DNA from: UBA6814 sp040753075
GTDB taxonomy: Bacteria > Desulfobacterota > Desulfovibrionia > Desulfovibrionales > Desulfovibrionaceae
DNA: 64,000 bases
Direction: 5' to 3'
NCBI GenBank assembly: GCA_040753075.1
Contig: JBFMHA010000004.1
Location: 1 to 64,000 of the forward strand
The notes beneath the pieces are model-generated. The model did not search any database. It saw only the letters and a program-made list of their open reading frames with translations, and had not been told where the DNA came from. The position numbers and the translations under genes are program-made. Positions 7,950-16,773 of the stretch are shown in pieces (the stretch's first letter is position 1; each line of letters opens with the position of its first letter).

Positions 7950-8495
7950 CTAGATCACTGCGTTGATGGACAGGAAGGAGTGCTCGTCGTCCACGTCGGC
8001 CAGCTCGTAGCTGATCTCGCTGGCCTTGCGCGCGGTTTCTATGAGCCCCAGGCCCGCGCCCTTGCTGCCGGCCTCGGGTTCGCGGCGGCGCTGCTCCTTG
8101 TAGAAGGCCTTGAGCTCCTCCCGGCCCATGCCCCGCAGCCGGTCCAGGATGGCCGCTATGCGCGCGGCGTCCTCCCGGGCGATGTAGTTGCCGGAGATGA
8201 CGTAGAACCGCTCCCCCTTCTTGCCCACCACCACCATGCCGTTGCGCAGGTCGCCCTCCTCATCGGCCGCGCCCTGCGCCTTCTCCGCCGAGTAGTTGAC
8301 CACGTTCTGCATCTGCTCCACGAAGATGGCGAAGACCCTGTGGGACACGGTCATGGAGGTGTCCTCCAGCTCCATCTTGTGGCGCAGGGCCTCGCCGATG
8401 CCCTCCACCACGCTCTGGGAGGTGGGGCCGCTGAAGCAGAAGATGATGCCGTCCTGTTTGAGGCCGCGGTAGAGTCCGTAGAGATTGTCGATCAC
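7950..8495 (-). CDS. siaB: SiaB-type protein kinase (SiaB family, DUF6272)
   Basis: The 181-residue protein has the GHKL-like layout of SiaB: FVEQMQNVVNYSAEK resembles an N-box and SKGAGLGLIETARKAS a G-box. In Pseudomonas, SiaB is the kinase for SiaC. The start is a GTG (read as Met-Ile-Asp-Asn-Leu) with a perfect AGGAGG 8 bp upstream; no in-frame ATG fits better. It sits 17 bp after siaA in the operon. Confidence 0.87.
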   Translation of the reverse strand: MIDNLYGLYRGLKQDGIIFCFSGPTSQSVVEGIGEALRHKMELEDTSMTVSHRVFAIFVEQMQNVVNYSAEKAQGAADEEGDLRNGMVVVGKKGERFYVISGNYIAREDAARIAAILDRLRGMGREELKAFYKEQRRREPEAGSKGAGLGLIETARKASEISYELADVDDEHSFLSINAVI

Positions 8496-8512
8496 TGGGA
8501 TTTCCTCCTGGA

Positions 8513-10582
8513 TCAGATGCGCAGGCCGATGACCGTGATGTCGTCGCGCTGTTCCTGGTCGCCCCGGTACTCGGCGAAGGCCGCGAGCAGCGCCGCGCGC
8601 TGTTCGGCCATGGGCCGGGCGTGGTTGGCCTCCAGGAAGGCCTTGAAGCGGTTCTTGCCGAAGGGCAGGCCCTTGGTCCCCCCGGCCTGGCCCAGGAGCC
8701 CGTCGGTGGCCAGGTACAGGCTCGCTCCGGGCCTCAGGTCCACGGTCGTGGCGGCGAAGGGGAACTCCGGGTCCGAGGAGCGGTAGCCCACGCTGTGCCG
8801 GTCGCCGCGGATCTCCTCCACCGCGCCGTTCTCGGCCAGGTACAGTCCCAGGCGTGCGCCGGAGAAGACCGCCCGGCTGCGGCCGGGCTCGATCCGGCAC
8901 AGGGCGATGTCCATGCCGTCGTCGGTGCGGGCCTCGGCGGCGTCCTGGTTCAGGGTGCGGCGCACGGTGCGGTTGAGCGCGCGCAGGAGCAGGGCCGGGT
9001 CCGCGGAGCCGTGCTCGCGCACCAGGCGGTTCAGGGCCATGACCGCCACCATGGTCATGACCGCGCCGGGCACGCCGTGCCCGGTGCAGTCCGCCGCGGC
9101 CAGCAGGAAGTCGTCCCCGTCCTGGTGCAGCCAGAACACGTCGCCGCCGATGACGTCCTTGGGCTTCCAGACCACGAAGTGGTCGCGGACGGCGGCCGGG
9201 GTTTGCTCCGCCCCGGGCAGGATGGCCCGCTGGATGGTGCGGGCGTAGGCGATGCCGTCCATGATCTGGCGGTTGGCCTCCTCCAGCCGGGCCAGGTTGC
9301 TGGCCAGCTCCGCGGTCTTCTCCCGGACCTTGGCGTCCAGGGTGGCCACGTGGTCGGCCAGCTTGCCCACCATGGCGTCGAACTCCCGGGAGAGGATGCC
9401 GATCTCGTCCTGGCGGTCGATGCCCGAGCGCACCGTGAGGTCGCCGGCCTGCACCGCCAGGGCGGTGCGGGAGAGCCGGGAGATGGGCAGGACCAGGCGG
9501 CGGATGAACAGCCCGCCGAGACCGGCGGACGCCGCGAACACCGCGAAGGCGATCCAGGCGATGCGCGCCGACAGGGCGCGGGTGTCCTCGTAGAGTTCGT
9601 GGGTGTACGCCGAGGAGGCGATGTACCAGTCGAAGCCCGGGTGGCGGCGGACCCAGCTGATCTTCTCGTACACGTAGTTGCCGGGCTCGTCGGGCCGGTC
9701 CCAGACGTAGCGCAGGGGCAGCCCGGTGCGGGCGGCGTCCTTGAGCTCCGCGCCCAGGGACTGGCTGGTGAGCGGGTCCGGGGTGGTGGCGAAGTTGGTC
9801 CCTTCCAGCTTGGGGTTGGGGTGGATGATCATGTTCATGTCCGCGTCGAACACGTACATGTACCCGGTCCGGCCCACGGTCACCTTGCGCAGGGCCTCGC
9901 GCAGCTCGGTGATGAGGCCGGCGCGGCGCCGCGCCACCTCCTCGGTGATGTCGTCCACGTAGACCCCGGTGCCGATGACCCAGGACCAGGGCTCGTAGAG
10001 CCTGCTGTAGGTCAGCTTTTCCGAGGGCTTGTCCTTGCCCAGCCGGTTCCACCAATAGGAGTAGTAGCCCTCGCCCTGCTCCCGGGCGATGGACACCAGG
10101 GGCGGCACGATGAGGTTGCCGTACACGTCCTTGACCTGGGAGAAGTCCGCGCCGTGCAGCTTGGGGTCGGGGTGGGAAATGAGCCGGGAGGCGAAGTCCG
10201 AGGCCCAGACGTAGTCGTTCTGGCCGTAGCGGAACTGGCGGGCGAACTCCAGGGCGCGGGTCCGGGCCGCGGCCTGGGCGCCGGGGTTGTCCTGGGCCGC
10301 GGCCCGCTCGGCGTCCAGGTAGCCGGCCAGCACGCTGGTGATCTCCTTCAGCTCGCGCTTGCGGGCCTCCAGGGCCAGGCGGCGGAAGGATTCGATCTCC
10401 TGGTGCTTGGCCTCCACCAGGTTGATCACCTGGTCCACCAGGGAGACGGCGTACTTCTCCTCCTGGGCGGTGGTGCTGCGCTGCACCAGGGGGATGACCG
10501 CGGCCGCGATGGCCAGGGCGCACAGGGCCACGATGCACAGGATGAGGCCGACGGCCTTGAGCCAGAGCCGGGAGACGACCAT
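8513..10582 (-). CDS. siaA: SiaA-type membrane PP2C phosphatase (Cache-HAMP-PP2C)
   Basis: The 689-residue protein has a membrane helix at 8-30, a periplasmic double Cache sensor (about 35-335, with two copies of a SHPDPKLHG/IHPNPKLEG-type segment), a second membrane helix at about 338-360, HAMP to about 412, and a PP2C/SpoIIE phosphatase domain to the end (GGDVFWLH, AADCTGHGVPGA, DDITVIGLRI metal-binding motifs). In Pseudomonas, SiaA dephosphorylates SiaC and so turns on c-di-GMP synthesis by SiaD. The first gene of the operon; the ligand of the Cache domain is unknown. Confidence 0.9.
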   Translation of the reverse strand: MVVSRLWLKAVGLILCIVALCALAIAAAVIPLVQRSTTAQEEKYAVSLVDQVINLVEAKHQEIESFRRLALEARKRELKEITSVLAGYLDAERAAAQDNPGAQAAARTRALEFARQFRYGQNDYVWASDFASRLISHPDPKLHGADFSQVKDVYGNLIVPPLVSIAREQGEGYYSYWWNRLGKDKPSEKLTYSRLYEPWSWVIGTGVYVDDITEEVARRRAGLITELREALRKVTVGRTGYMYVFDADMNMIIHPNPKLEGTNFATTPDPLTSQSLGAELKDAARTGLPLRYVWDRPDEPGNYVYEKISWVRRHPGFDWYIASSAYTHELYEDTRALSARIAWIAFAVFAASAGLGGLFIRRLVLPISRLSRTALAVQAGDLTVRSGIDRQDEIGILSREFDAMVGKLADHVATLDAKVREKTAELASNLARLEEANRQIMDGIAYARTIQRAILPGAEQTPAAVRDHFVVWKPKDVIGGDVFWLHQDGDDFLLAAADCTGHGVPGAVMTMVAVMALNRLVREHGSADPALLLRALNRTVRRTLNQDAAEARTDDGMDIALCRIEPGRSRAVFSGARLGLYLAENGAVEEIRGDRHSVGYRSSDPEFPFAATTVDLRPGASLYLATDGLLGQAGGTKGLPFGKNRFKAFLEANHARPMAEQRAALLAAFAEYRGDQEQRDDITVIGLRI

Positions 10583-10660
10583 GGTTTCCCCCAGGTGGTT
10601 GTGGAGCAGGGCCGGCTTCTTGGTAGCGCGAACCCGTTGGTTTTGCAAAGGGTCGGGGGT

Positions 10661-10693
10661 GAAAAGAAAGGCCCCGGCGCGTGCGCCGGGGCC
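10661..10693 (-). terminator. Rho-independent terminator of the M48 lipoprotein operon
   Basis: GGCCCCGGCGC (10670-10680) pairs with GCGCCGGGGCC (10683-10693). On the minus strand the stem is followed by TTTCTTTTC. It lies 27 bp past the end of the second M48 gene and separates it from siaA. Confidence 0.85.
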
Positions 10694-10719
10694 TTCGGAA
10701 ACGAGCGGACGCAGTCGAC

Positions 10720-11817
10720 TCACTGCTTCATGTTCGGCACCAGGGGCTCTCCCGCAGCCTGCTTGGCCTGTATCTCCTGCATGGCGGCCTCCATGGCCAG
10801 GAAGCGCTCCGCCGACGGGGGGTGGGTGGTGCCCCTGGTGATCTGGTCCGGGCTCTCGATGGCCAGCTTGCGCTCGCTCTCGGGAACCTTGGTGATGTCG
10901 TAGCCGGCCCGGGCCGCGTAGTAGAGGCCCACGTAATCGGCCTCGTATTCGAAGTCGATGGAGTGGGCGTGCAAAGCCATCCGATACGCAATGCCGGATA
11001 TCTGCAGATGGTTGTAGAAGTCGAAGAAGTACCCCGGCATCGAGGCGATGCCGGCCGCGATCTGGGCGTTGGCGAGTTTTGCGTTCAAGTGGCCCATCTC
11101 GTTGTGGGCCAGTTCGTGGCCGAGGACCCCGGCCAGCTCGTCGTCGTCCGCCAGGAGGCGGATCAGGCCGGTGGTCATGGTGATGTGGACCCCGTCGGCA
11201 AAGGCGTTGGGCGTGTCGTCCACCTCCAGGTAGACGTTCGGGCCGCAGGCCAGGACCGCGGTGGCCTGGAGCGTGACCGGCTTTGCGTCCCGCTCCACGG
11301 TGATCTCCAGGCCCGGGCCCCTGGCCAGGTGCTTGGCCAGGAGATGCTGGAAGAGGCTGGTGGCGTCGAACCCGGTGCGGACCTTGTCCCCGTTGATCTC
11401 GAGCAGGATGTCCCCGGGCTTGATCCCGGCCTTGTCCGCCGGACTGCCGGGGAACACGTCCACCACGATGTAGCGCGTGTCCCGGCCGAAGAGTTCGGTG
11501 AACGCCCCGCGCCGGGCAAAGGGCAACTCCTCCACGGAGGTGGCCCACAAGCCCAGGCGGTGGGTCCGGCTGCGGCACAGGGGGGCGTTGGCCTCCAGGA
11601 GGGGCCAGGCCAGGCGGTTGATGCGGCGGCGATGGTCCAGGTATTCCTGCAGGGCCATCTGTTGGAGCACGGCGGCATTGGCCCGGGACGCGTTCGCGTC
11701 GATCTTGTCCAGCTTGGCGTACTTGTAGCGGCAGCCCGAGGCCAGGAGCAGCGCTGCGGCCACGGCCACGGCGGCCAGGAGCGGGATGCGGGACCGGACG
11801 ACCATGGCGCGCCTCAT
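10720..11817 (-). CDS. PDZ-M48 metallopeptidase lipoprotein (copy 2 of tandem pair)
   Basis: A 365-residue lipoprotein: signal sequence with lipobox LASGC (Cys29), a PDZ-like domain (about 115-185, SPADKAGIKPGDILLEING) and an M48 zinc protease domain with HELAH (234-238) and downstream Glu ligand in the segment EADYVGLYYAARAGYD. It probably faces the periplasm and acts in envelope protein turnover. The ATG used overlaps the stop of the upstream paralogue by 4 bp; an ATG four codons later is possible. The PDZ precedes the protease, unlike the common BepA layout with C-terminal TPRs. Confidence 0.87.
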   Translation of the reverse strand: MRRAMVVRSRIPLLAAVAVAAALLLASGCRYKYAKLDKIDANASRANAAVLQQMALQEYLDHRRRINRLAWPLLEANAPLCRSRTHRLGLWATSVEELPFARRGAFTELFGRDTRYIVVDVFPGSPADKAGIKPGDILLEINGDKVRTGFDATSLFQHLLAKHLARGPGLEITVERDAKPVTLQATAVLACGPNVYLEVDDTPNAFADGVHITMTTGLIRLLADDDELAGVLGHELAHNEMGHLNAKLANAQIAAGIASMPGYFFDFYNHLQISGIAYRMALHAHSIDFEYEADYVGLYYAARAGYDITKVPESERKLAIESPDQITRGTTHPPSAERFLAMEAAMQEIQAKQAAGEPLVPNMKQ

Positions 11818-12947
11818 TGCTTGGCCTGGCTGCTGGACCGGCTGCTGGACTGGCCCTTGAACTCGGGCTGGAGCGTCTTCCCCGCGGCCTGCTTGGCGTG
11901 GATCTCCTTGACCGCGGCCTCCAGGGCCACGTAGCGCTCGGCATGGGCCGGGTGGGTGCTGCCCGAGGTGATGGTGCTGGGGGCGCCGACGGACAACTTG
12001 CGCCAGGTATCCGAGACGTAGGTGATGTCGTAGCCGGCCCGGGCCGTGTAGTAGATCCCCACGTAGTCCGACTCGAACTCGAATTCCTGAGTGTAGGCGA
12101 GGACCCCGCGCGTGCCCATTTCCTCGGTCATGTCCGCTCCGGTGAGCGCGGTCAACAGGCCGCCGATCAGGTATCCGGTCCATGCATTGAGAGTCGTCGA
12201 TTTGATATGGCCGCAGGTGTTGTGCGCCAGTTCGTGTCCGATGATGAGCGCCAGTTCGTTGTCGTCCGCCAGGATCGGGAGCAGGCCAGTATAGACCACG
12301 ATATAATTGCCGGTTGCGTAGGCGTTGACCACGGATTTCTCGACCAGGAACACCGGATAGTTGCAGATCCTCTCCGCCACCATGGTGACATCCATGGGAA
12401 CCCCGCTCCGCTCAATGCGCATGGTGAGGGTCCCGTTGGCCTTCATGTGCTTCTTGGCCAGGACGTTGATGTGGCGCCTGGCGTCCTTGCCTTCGGGCAG
12501 CGCCTCGTCGCCCAGGCCGAGGATCACGTCGCCGGGGAGCAGGCCGGCCTTTTGCGCCGGGGTGTTGTCGGGCACGTCGGTCACGGTGATCCGCTCCCCC
12601 ATGCCCAGGATCTCGGCATAGCCGTGGCGCAGGGCCGGGCTGACATCATGGATGGACTCCAGGAGGGCCCCGATGGACAGGCTGGTGTTGGCGCACAGGG
12701 GGGCGTTGGCCTTGAGGAGGGGCCAGGCCACGTTTCGCACCCGGCGCTGCTTTTCCAGGAACTGGCGGACAATGTACTCTTTCTGCTTCCTGACCTCCTC
12801 CTGCACCTTGAGGGGGTCGACGGCCGGGCGGAGGGTCTTGGGCCTGAAGCAGCCGGACAGCAGGGCCAGGGCCAGGGCGGCCAGGGCCACGGCCAGCAGG
12901 CGGGAGCAGGACGGGGAGGCGGAGCGGGGGGAGCGGGCTTGGCGCAT
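11814..12947 (-). CDS. PDZ-M48 metallopeptidase lipoprotein (copy 1 of tandem pair)
   Basis: The 377-residue paralogue of the next gene has lipobox LLSGC (Cys33), a PDZ-like domain (NTPAQKAGLLPGDVILGLGD) and M48 motif HELAH (238-242) with the third ligand region FESDYVGIYYTARAGYD. Both copies share the segment R-x-AWPLL(K/E)ANAPLC. The C-terminus ends in a Ser/Gln-rich tail. The SD GGAGG precedes the ATG. Retention of both catalytic sites suggests two active enzymes rather than a decoy; substrates are unknown. Confidence 0.87.
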   Translation of the reverse strand: MRQARSPRSASPSCSRLLAVALAALALALLSGCFRPKTLRPAVDPLKVQEEVRKQKEYIVRQFLEKQRRVRNVAWPLLKANAPLCANTSLSIGALLESIHDVSPALRHGYAEILGMGERITVTDVPDNTPAQKAGLLPGDVILGLGDEALPEGKDARRHINVLAKKHMKANGTLTMRIERSGVPMDVTMVAERICNYPVFLVEKSVVNAYATGNYIVVYTGLLPILADDNELALIIGHELAHNTCGHIKSTTLNAWTGYLIGGLLTALTGADMTEEMGTRGVLAYTQEFEFESDYVGIYYTARAGYDITYVSDTWRKLSVGAPSTITSGSTHPAHAERYVALEAAVKEIHAKQAAGKTLQPEFKGQSSSRSSSQAKQ

Positions 12948-13041
12948 GCAGGTCCTCCGGCTGGGCGCATCGGGGTTGGGTGATACGTTGCGCTATAGAG
13001 CTAAACGAAGTGAGCCAATAATTCAACATGCATAAGGCGTT

Positions 13042-13074
13042 AAAAAAAGGGCGGCCCCCCGCGGGGGGCCGCCC
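13042..13074 (-). terminator. Rho-independent terminator after homoserine dehydrogenase
   Basis: GGGCGGCCCCCC and GGGGGGCCGCCC form a 12-bp stem (13049-13074), followed on the minus strand by seven Ts. It lies 25 bp after the hom stop. Confidence 0.9.
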
Positions 13075-13099
13075 TTGCGCTTTCGGATGCGGGGATCCT

Positions 13100-14392
13100 C
13101 TACAGGATGCGGTAGTGCATGGTGCGGTCCAGGGCCAGGCCCATGTCCGCCACCTGGCGCATGGCCGCGTGGATGTGGCCGGCCTTGGCCTCGTGGGTGA
13201 GGAGCACGATGGGCACGCCGTGGCCCGCGTCCTCGCCCTTCTGGATGACCTGGGCGATGGAGATGCCGTGGTCGGCCATGGCCCCGCCCAGGTCGCGCAG
13301 CACCCCGGGCCGGTCCGGGACCATGAAGCGCAGGTAGTGCAGGGACACGGCCTCGTCCAGGTCCAGGATCTCGGCCGCGGGCAGGGGCTCGTGGGTGAAC
13401 CCGGTGTTGTCCGGGGCGCAGCCCCGGCCGCAGTGCATGATGTCCGCCAGCACCGCGCTGCCGGTGGGCAGGGCCCCGGCCCCGTGGCCGTAGAGCATGA
13501 TGGGCCCGGCGTTGCCCTCCAGCCGCACCGCGTTGAAGGAGCCCGAGACCTGGGCCAGCAGGTAGTGGTCCGGCACCAGGGCGGGGTACACCCCGGCCTC
13601 GATGCGTCCGTCCACCTCCCGGGCCTGGGCCAGGAGCTTGATGCCGTAGCCGAACTCCCGGGCAAAGGCGATGTCCATGGGCGTGACCACGGTGATGCCG
13701 GTCACCGGCAGCCGGGCCAGGGGGTAGTCCTTGCCGAAGGCCAGCCGGATGAGCAGGACGAGCTTGTGCGCGGTGTCCACGCCCTCGATGTCCAGGGTGG
13801 GGTCGGCCTCGGCGAAGCCCTTGTCCTGGGCCATCTTGAGCGCCGCGGCGAAGTCCATGCCCCGCTGGCTCATCTCGGTGAGGATGAAGTTGGCGGTGCC
13901 GTTCAGGATGCCGATGAGGGCGAGGGTCCGGTTGGCGGCCAGGGGGCCCTTGAAGGTCTGCACCAGGGGGATGCCGCCGGCCACCGAGGCCTCGTAGCCC
14001 AGGTGCGCGCCCATCTTCGCGGCCAGGGGGAAGAGCTCGGCGCCGTGCTCGGCCAGCAGCGCCTTGTTGGCGGTGACCGCGTGCTTGCCCTTCTCCAGGG
14101 CGGCGCGCAGGCACTCCCGGGCCACGCCGGTGCCGCCGATGAGCTCCACCACCACATCGATCCCGGGGTCGTCCACCAGCTTGCGCCAGTCGTCCGCGTA
14201 CGCCGCGCCGTGGGCCTCGATGGCCGGGCGCAGCGCGGGATTGCGCTCGGCCACGGCCTTGAGGACCACCGGCCGGCCCAGGCGGCTGGCCACCCAGTCC
14301 CGGTTCTCGCGCAGGACTTCCGCCAGGCCGGAACCCACGGTCCCGAACCCGGCCAGGCCGACATTGAGGGGCTTGCCCAGGCTAGCCGCCAT
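13100..14392 (-). CDS. hom: Homoserine dehydrogenase
   Basis: The 430-residue enzyme reduces aspartate semialdehyde to homoserine in the threonine/methionine pathway. It has the nucleotide-binding loop GFGTVGSGL (residues 15-23), the catalytic segment NGTANFILTEM, AEADPTLDIEGVDTAHKL, and a C-terminal ACT domain (about 350-430, RFMVPDRPGVLRDLGG) for feedback by threonine. The SD GGGAGG precedes the ATG. The AlaC-type aminotransferase gene lies 75 bp upstream and is probably co-transcribed. Confidence 0.95.
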   Translation of the reverse strand: MAASLGKPLNVGLAGFGTVGSGLAEVLRENRDWVASRLGRPVVLKAVAERNPALRPAIEAHGAAYADDWRKLVDDPGIDVVVELIGGTGVARECLRAALEKGKHAVTANKALLAEHGAELFPLAAKMGAHLGYEASVAGGIPLVQTFKGPLAANRTLALIGILNGTANFILTEMSQRGMDFAAALKMAQDKGFAEADPTLDIEGVDTAHKLVLLIRLAFGKDYPLARLPVTGITVVTPMDIAFAREFGYGIKLLAQAREVDGRIEAGVYPALVPDHYLLAQVSGSFNAVRLEGNAGPIMLYGHGAGALPTGSAVLADIMHCGRGCAPDNTGFTHEPLPAAEILDLDEAVSLHYLRFMVPDRPGVLRDLGGAMADHGISIAQVIQKGEDAGHGVPIVLLTHEAKAGHIHAAMRQVADMGLALDRTMHYRIL

Positions 14393-14467
14393 GGCGCACC
14401 TCCCGTGGTCCTTCCGCGACGGCGGATGATCTCGTGCAAAGAAACCGGCGTGTTTTCATGGGGTCGT

Positions 14468-15652
14468 CTAGCATGCCCCGCCTCCGGAGATGAACTTCTT
14501 CATGCCCCGGATGGCCTGGTTGATGCGGTGCGGGTTCTCGATGAGGGCGAAGCGAACGTGGTCGTCGCCGTAGCTGCCGAAGCCGACGCCCGGGGACACG
14601 GCCACGTGGGCCTCCTTGAGCAGCAGCTTGGCGAACTCCACCGAGCCCAGCTTCTTGAAGGGCTCCGGGATCTCGGCCCAGACGAACATGGTGGCCTTGG
14701 GCGAGGGCACGTTCCAGCCGATCCGCTGCAGGCCGGTGATGAGCGCGTCGCGCCGCTGGCGGTAGACCTCCACGATCTCCTGCACCGGCTCCTGGGGCCC
14801 GTTCAGGGCCACGATGGAGGCGATCTGGATGGGCTGGAAGATGCCATAGTCCAGATAGCTCTTGATGCGGGTCAGGGCGTAGACCATGTCCCGGTTGCCG
14901 CAGCAGAAGCCCACCCGCCAGCCGGCCATGGAGTAGCTCTTGGACAGGGAGAAGAACTCCACGCCCACGTCCTTGGCCCCGGGCACCTGGAGGAAGCTGG
15001 GGGCCTGGTAGCCGTCGAACACCAGGTCGGCGTAGGCCAGGTCGTGCACCACGTAGATCTTGTTCTCCTTGGCGAAGTCCACGATGGTGCGGAAGAAATC
15101 CAGGTCCACCACCTCGGTGGTGGGGTTGTGCGGGTAGGAGATGACCAGGAGCTTGGGCTGGGGCCAGGTCTGGCGCATGGCCAGCTGCAGGTCCTCGATG
15201 AAGTTGCGGCCCGGGCCGATGGGGATGCGCCGCACGTCCGCGCCGGCGATGATGGCCGCGTACGGGTGGATGGGGTAGGTGGGGTCGGGCGCGAACACCA
15301 CGTCGCCCGGGGAGAGCATGACCATGGACAGGTGGGAGAGTCCCTCCTTGGCGCCCATGGTGACCACCGCCTCGGAGTCCGGATCCAGGTACACCTCGTA
15401 GCGCCGGGCGTACCAGTCGCAGATGGCCTTGCGCAGGTTGGGCAGGCCCCGGGAGGCGCTGTAGCGGTGGTTCACCGCCTTCTGGGAGGCCTCGCACATC
15501 TTGTCCACGATGTGCTGCGGGGTGGGCAGGTCGGGGTTGCCCATGCCCATGTCCACGATGTCCACACCCTGGTGGCGCATCTTCATCTTGAGTTCGTTGA
15601 CCACCGCGAACACGTAAGGCGGCAGCCGTTTCACACGGGGAAACTGTTCCAT
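14468..15652 (-). CDS. Class I/II aminotransferase, AlaC/LL-DAP aminotransferase-like
   Basis: The 394-residue PLP enzyme has the N-terminal motif DMGMGNPDLPTP, substrate-loop HNPTTEVVDLDFF, and the PLP lysine in SLSKSYSMAGWRVGF (about residue 238). These features are those of the AlaC/AspC branch acting on alanine, aspartate or related amino acids. The pairing with homoserine dehydrogenase is known in Desulfovibrio genomes and suggests a role in aspartate-family metabolism, but the substrate cannot be fixed from sequence. Confidence 0.9.
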   Translation of the reverse strand: MEQFPRVKRLPPYVFAVVNELKMKMRHQGVDIVDMGMGNPDLPTPQHIVDKMCEASQKAVNHRYSASRGLPNLRKAICDWYARRYEVYLDPDSEAVVTMGAKEGLSHLSMVMLSPGDVVFAPDPTYPIHPYAAIIAGADVRRIPIGPGRNFIEDLQLAMRQTWPQPKLLVISYPHNPTTEVVDLDFFRTIVDFAKENKIYVVHDLAYADLVFDGYQAPSFLQVPGAKDVGVEFFSLSKSYSMAGWRVGFCCGNRDMVYALTRIKSYLDYGIFQPIQIASIVALNGPQEPVQEIVEVYRQRRDALITGLQRIGWNVPSPKATMFVWAEIPEPFKKLGSVEFAKLLLKEAHVAVSPGVGFGSYGDDHVRFALIENPHRINQAIRGMKKFISGGGAC

Positions 15653-15770
15653 GGCGGACTCCTCGAATATGGTGCGGCGCCGGCCCGGCCCCAGGCATCA
15701 CCGGACAGGAGCGTCCGGGGATACTAGGGGCGGGGCGCCGCGGCTGTCAAAGGAAATCAGGGGGGCCGGG

Positions 15771-16277
15771 CTACTTGGCGAAGAGGTAGGCGTAGCTGCC
15801 GGCAACCTCGTCGGTCCGGGCCGCGATGGCCGAGACCAGGGCCGCGACGCCGGCGGCGTCGGTCACCGCCACCATGCCGTCCAGGTGGTGGCCGAGAAGA
15901 CCCGCGCCGCCGGAGAACACCCAGGCCACGCTCACGGCGGCGCCCAGGCCGGGCCGGCCTGGGAACTCCTCCGTGGTGCGCAAGACGAGCTTGAGTTTGG
16001 GCGTGTCGGCGGGGGTGAGGACGAACAGTGACGAGATGTTGAGCCGTTCCTTGAGCTCCAGCGCCAGGCGCGGGCCCAGGAGGTCCGAGCCCGCGTGCTG
16101 CACGTCCACCGGGATGACCCGGCCGGGAAGCGGCGCCGATGCGGTGGCGTTGACCGGGGCGGCGGCGCCGGGGCCGCCGGCCGGGGCCGTGGCGTTGGCC
16201 GGGCCAGCGGCCCGGGCGGCCAGGGTCGGGGCCAGGAGCAGGACGCAGCACAGGAGCGGGCGCAACAGGGCGTTCAT
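15771..16277 (-). CDS. Small exported protein of unknown function
   Basis: A 168-residue protein with an N-terminal signal peptide (hydrophobic core LLCCVLLLAPTLAA, likely cleavage after ARA near residue 23), then an Ala/Pro/Gly-rich linker and a folded region of about 120 residues ending YAYLFAK. No family is recognised. It is the last gene of a three-gene operon with the two genes upstream, 8 bp apart from its neighbour. Confidence 0.65.
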   Translation of the reverse strand: MNALLRPLLCCVLLLAPTLAARAAGPANATAPAGGPGAAAPVNATASAPLPGRVIPVDVQHAGSDLLGPRLALELKERLNISSLFVLTPADTPKLKLVLRTTEEFPGRPGLGAAVSVAWVFSGGAGLLGHHLDGMVAVTDAAGVAALVSAIAARTDEVAGSYAYLFAK

Positions 16278-16285
16278 GGCGCTGT

Positions 16286-16756
16286 TCAGGCCTCCGGGGT
16301 GAAGGCCGAGTCGTGGGGCGGGGTCTTGCCGGCGAAGAAGTCCAGGACCGCGGCCTGGTCCGCGCGGAAGATGCGCACCGGGGACACGGGCAGGGGATCC
16401 GGGGCGCCGCCGTACAGGGACAGGCCGCGCTCCACGAAATGGGCGAGCAGGAACGCGCCGTTGACCGCGGCCGTTCCGCCGGGCCAGGCCAGGCGCAGGG
16501 GCATGGCCATGCGCCGCTCCGGGCCGGTGCTGATGAGGTTGCCGGAATGGACCAGGGCCTCGGCCACGCTGCGGGGCAGGGCCGCGGCGTAGCGGCCGAT
16601 GCGCTCGGCGAAGGCCGGCCAGATGGCCAGGTAGTAGTGATGGTCGATCTTCACCGCCACCGAGCGGCCAGGCACGTTGAGGATCTGGGTCGATGCCGCA
16701 TAGGCCTTGCCCAGTCCGCGCAGCACGCGGTCGGTGAGTTCGGAGAAGTCGCGCAT
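16286..16756 (-). CDS. Conserved-looking protein of unknown function
   Basis: A 156-residue soluble protein without signal peptide or membrane helix. It opens MRDFSELTDRVLRGLGKAY and has the segment VAVKIDHHYYLAIWPAFAERIGRY. I do not recognise the family. The start has no clear SD, but the gene lies 17 bp after a ComFB gene and 8 bp before a secreted protein, an operon arrangement that supports it. Confidence 0.6.
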   Translation of the reverse strand: MRDFSELTDRVLRGLGKAYAASTQILNVPGRSVAVKIDHHYYLAIWPAFAERIGRYAAALPRSVAEALVHSGNLISTGPERRMAMPLRLAWPGGTAAVNGAFLLAHFVERGLSLYGGAPDPLPVSPVRIFRADQAAVLDFFAGKTPPHDSAFTPEA

Positions 16757-16773
16757 GGCGGCGGGGCGCGGGG

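Noticed and set aside
8513..11944. A 1143-codon frame joining siaA to upstream sequence
   Set aside because: Sequence before the ATG at 10582 is low-complexity and antisense-like to the M48 gene; a terminator lies between. SiaA's signal helix begins at 10582.
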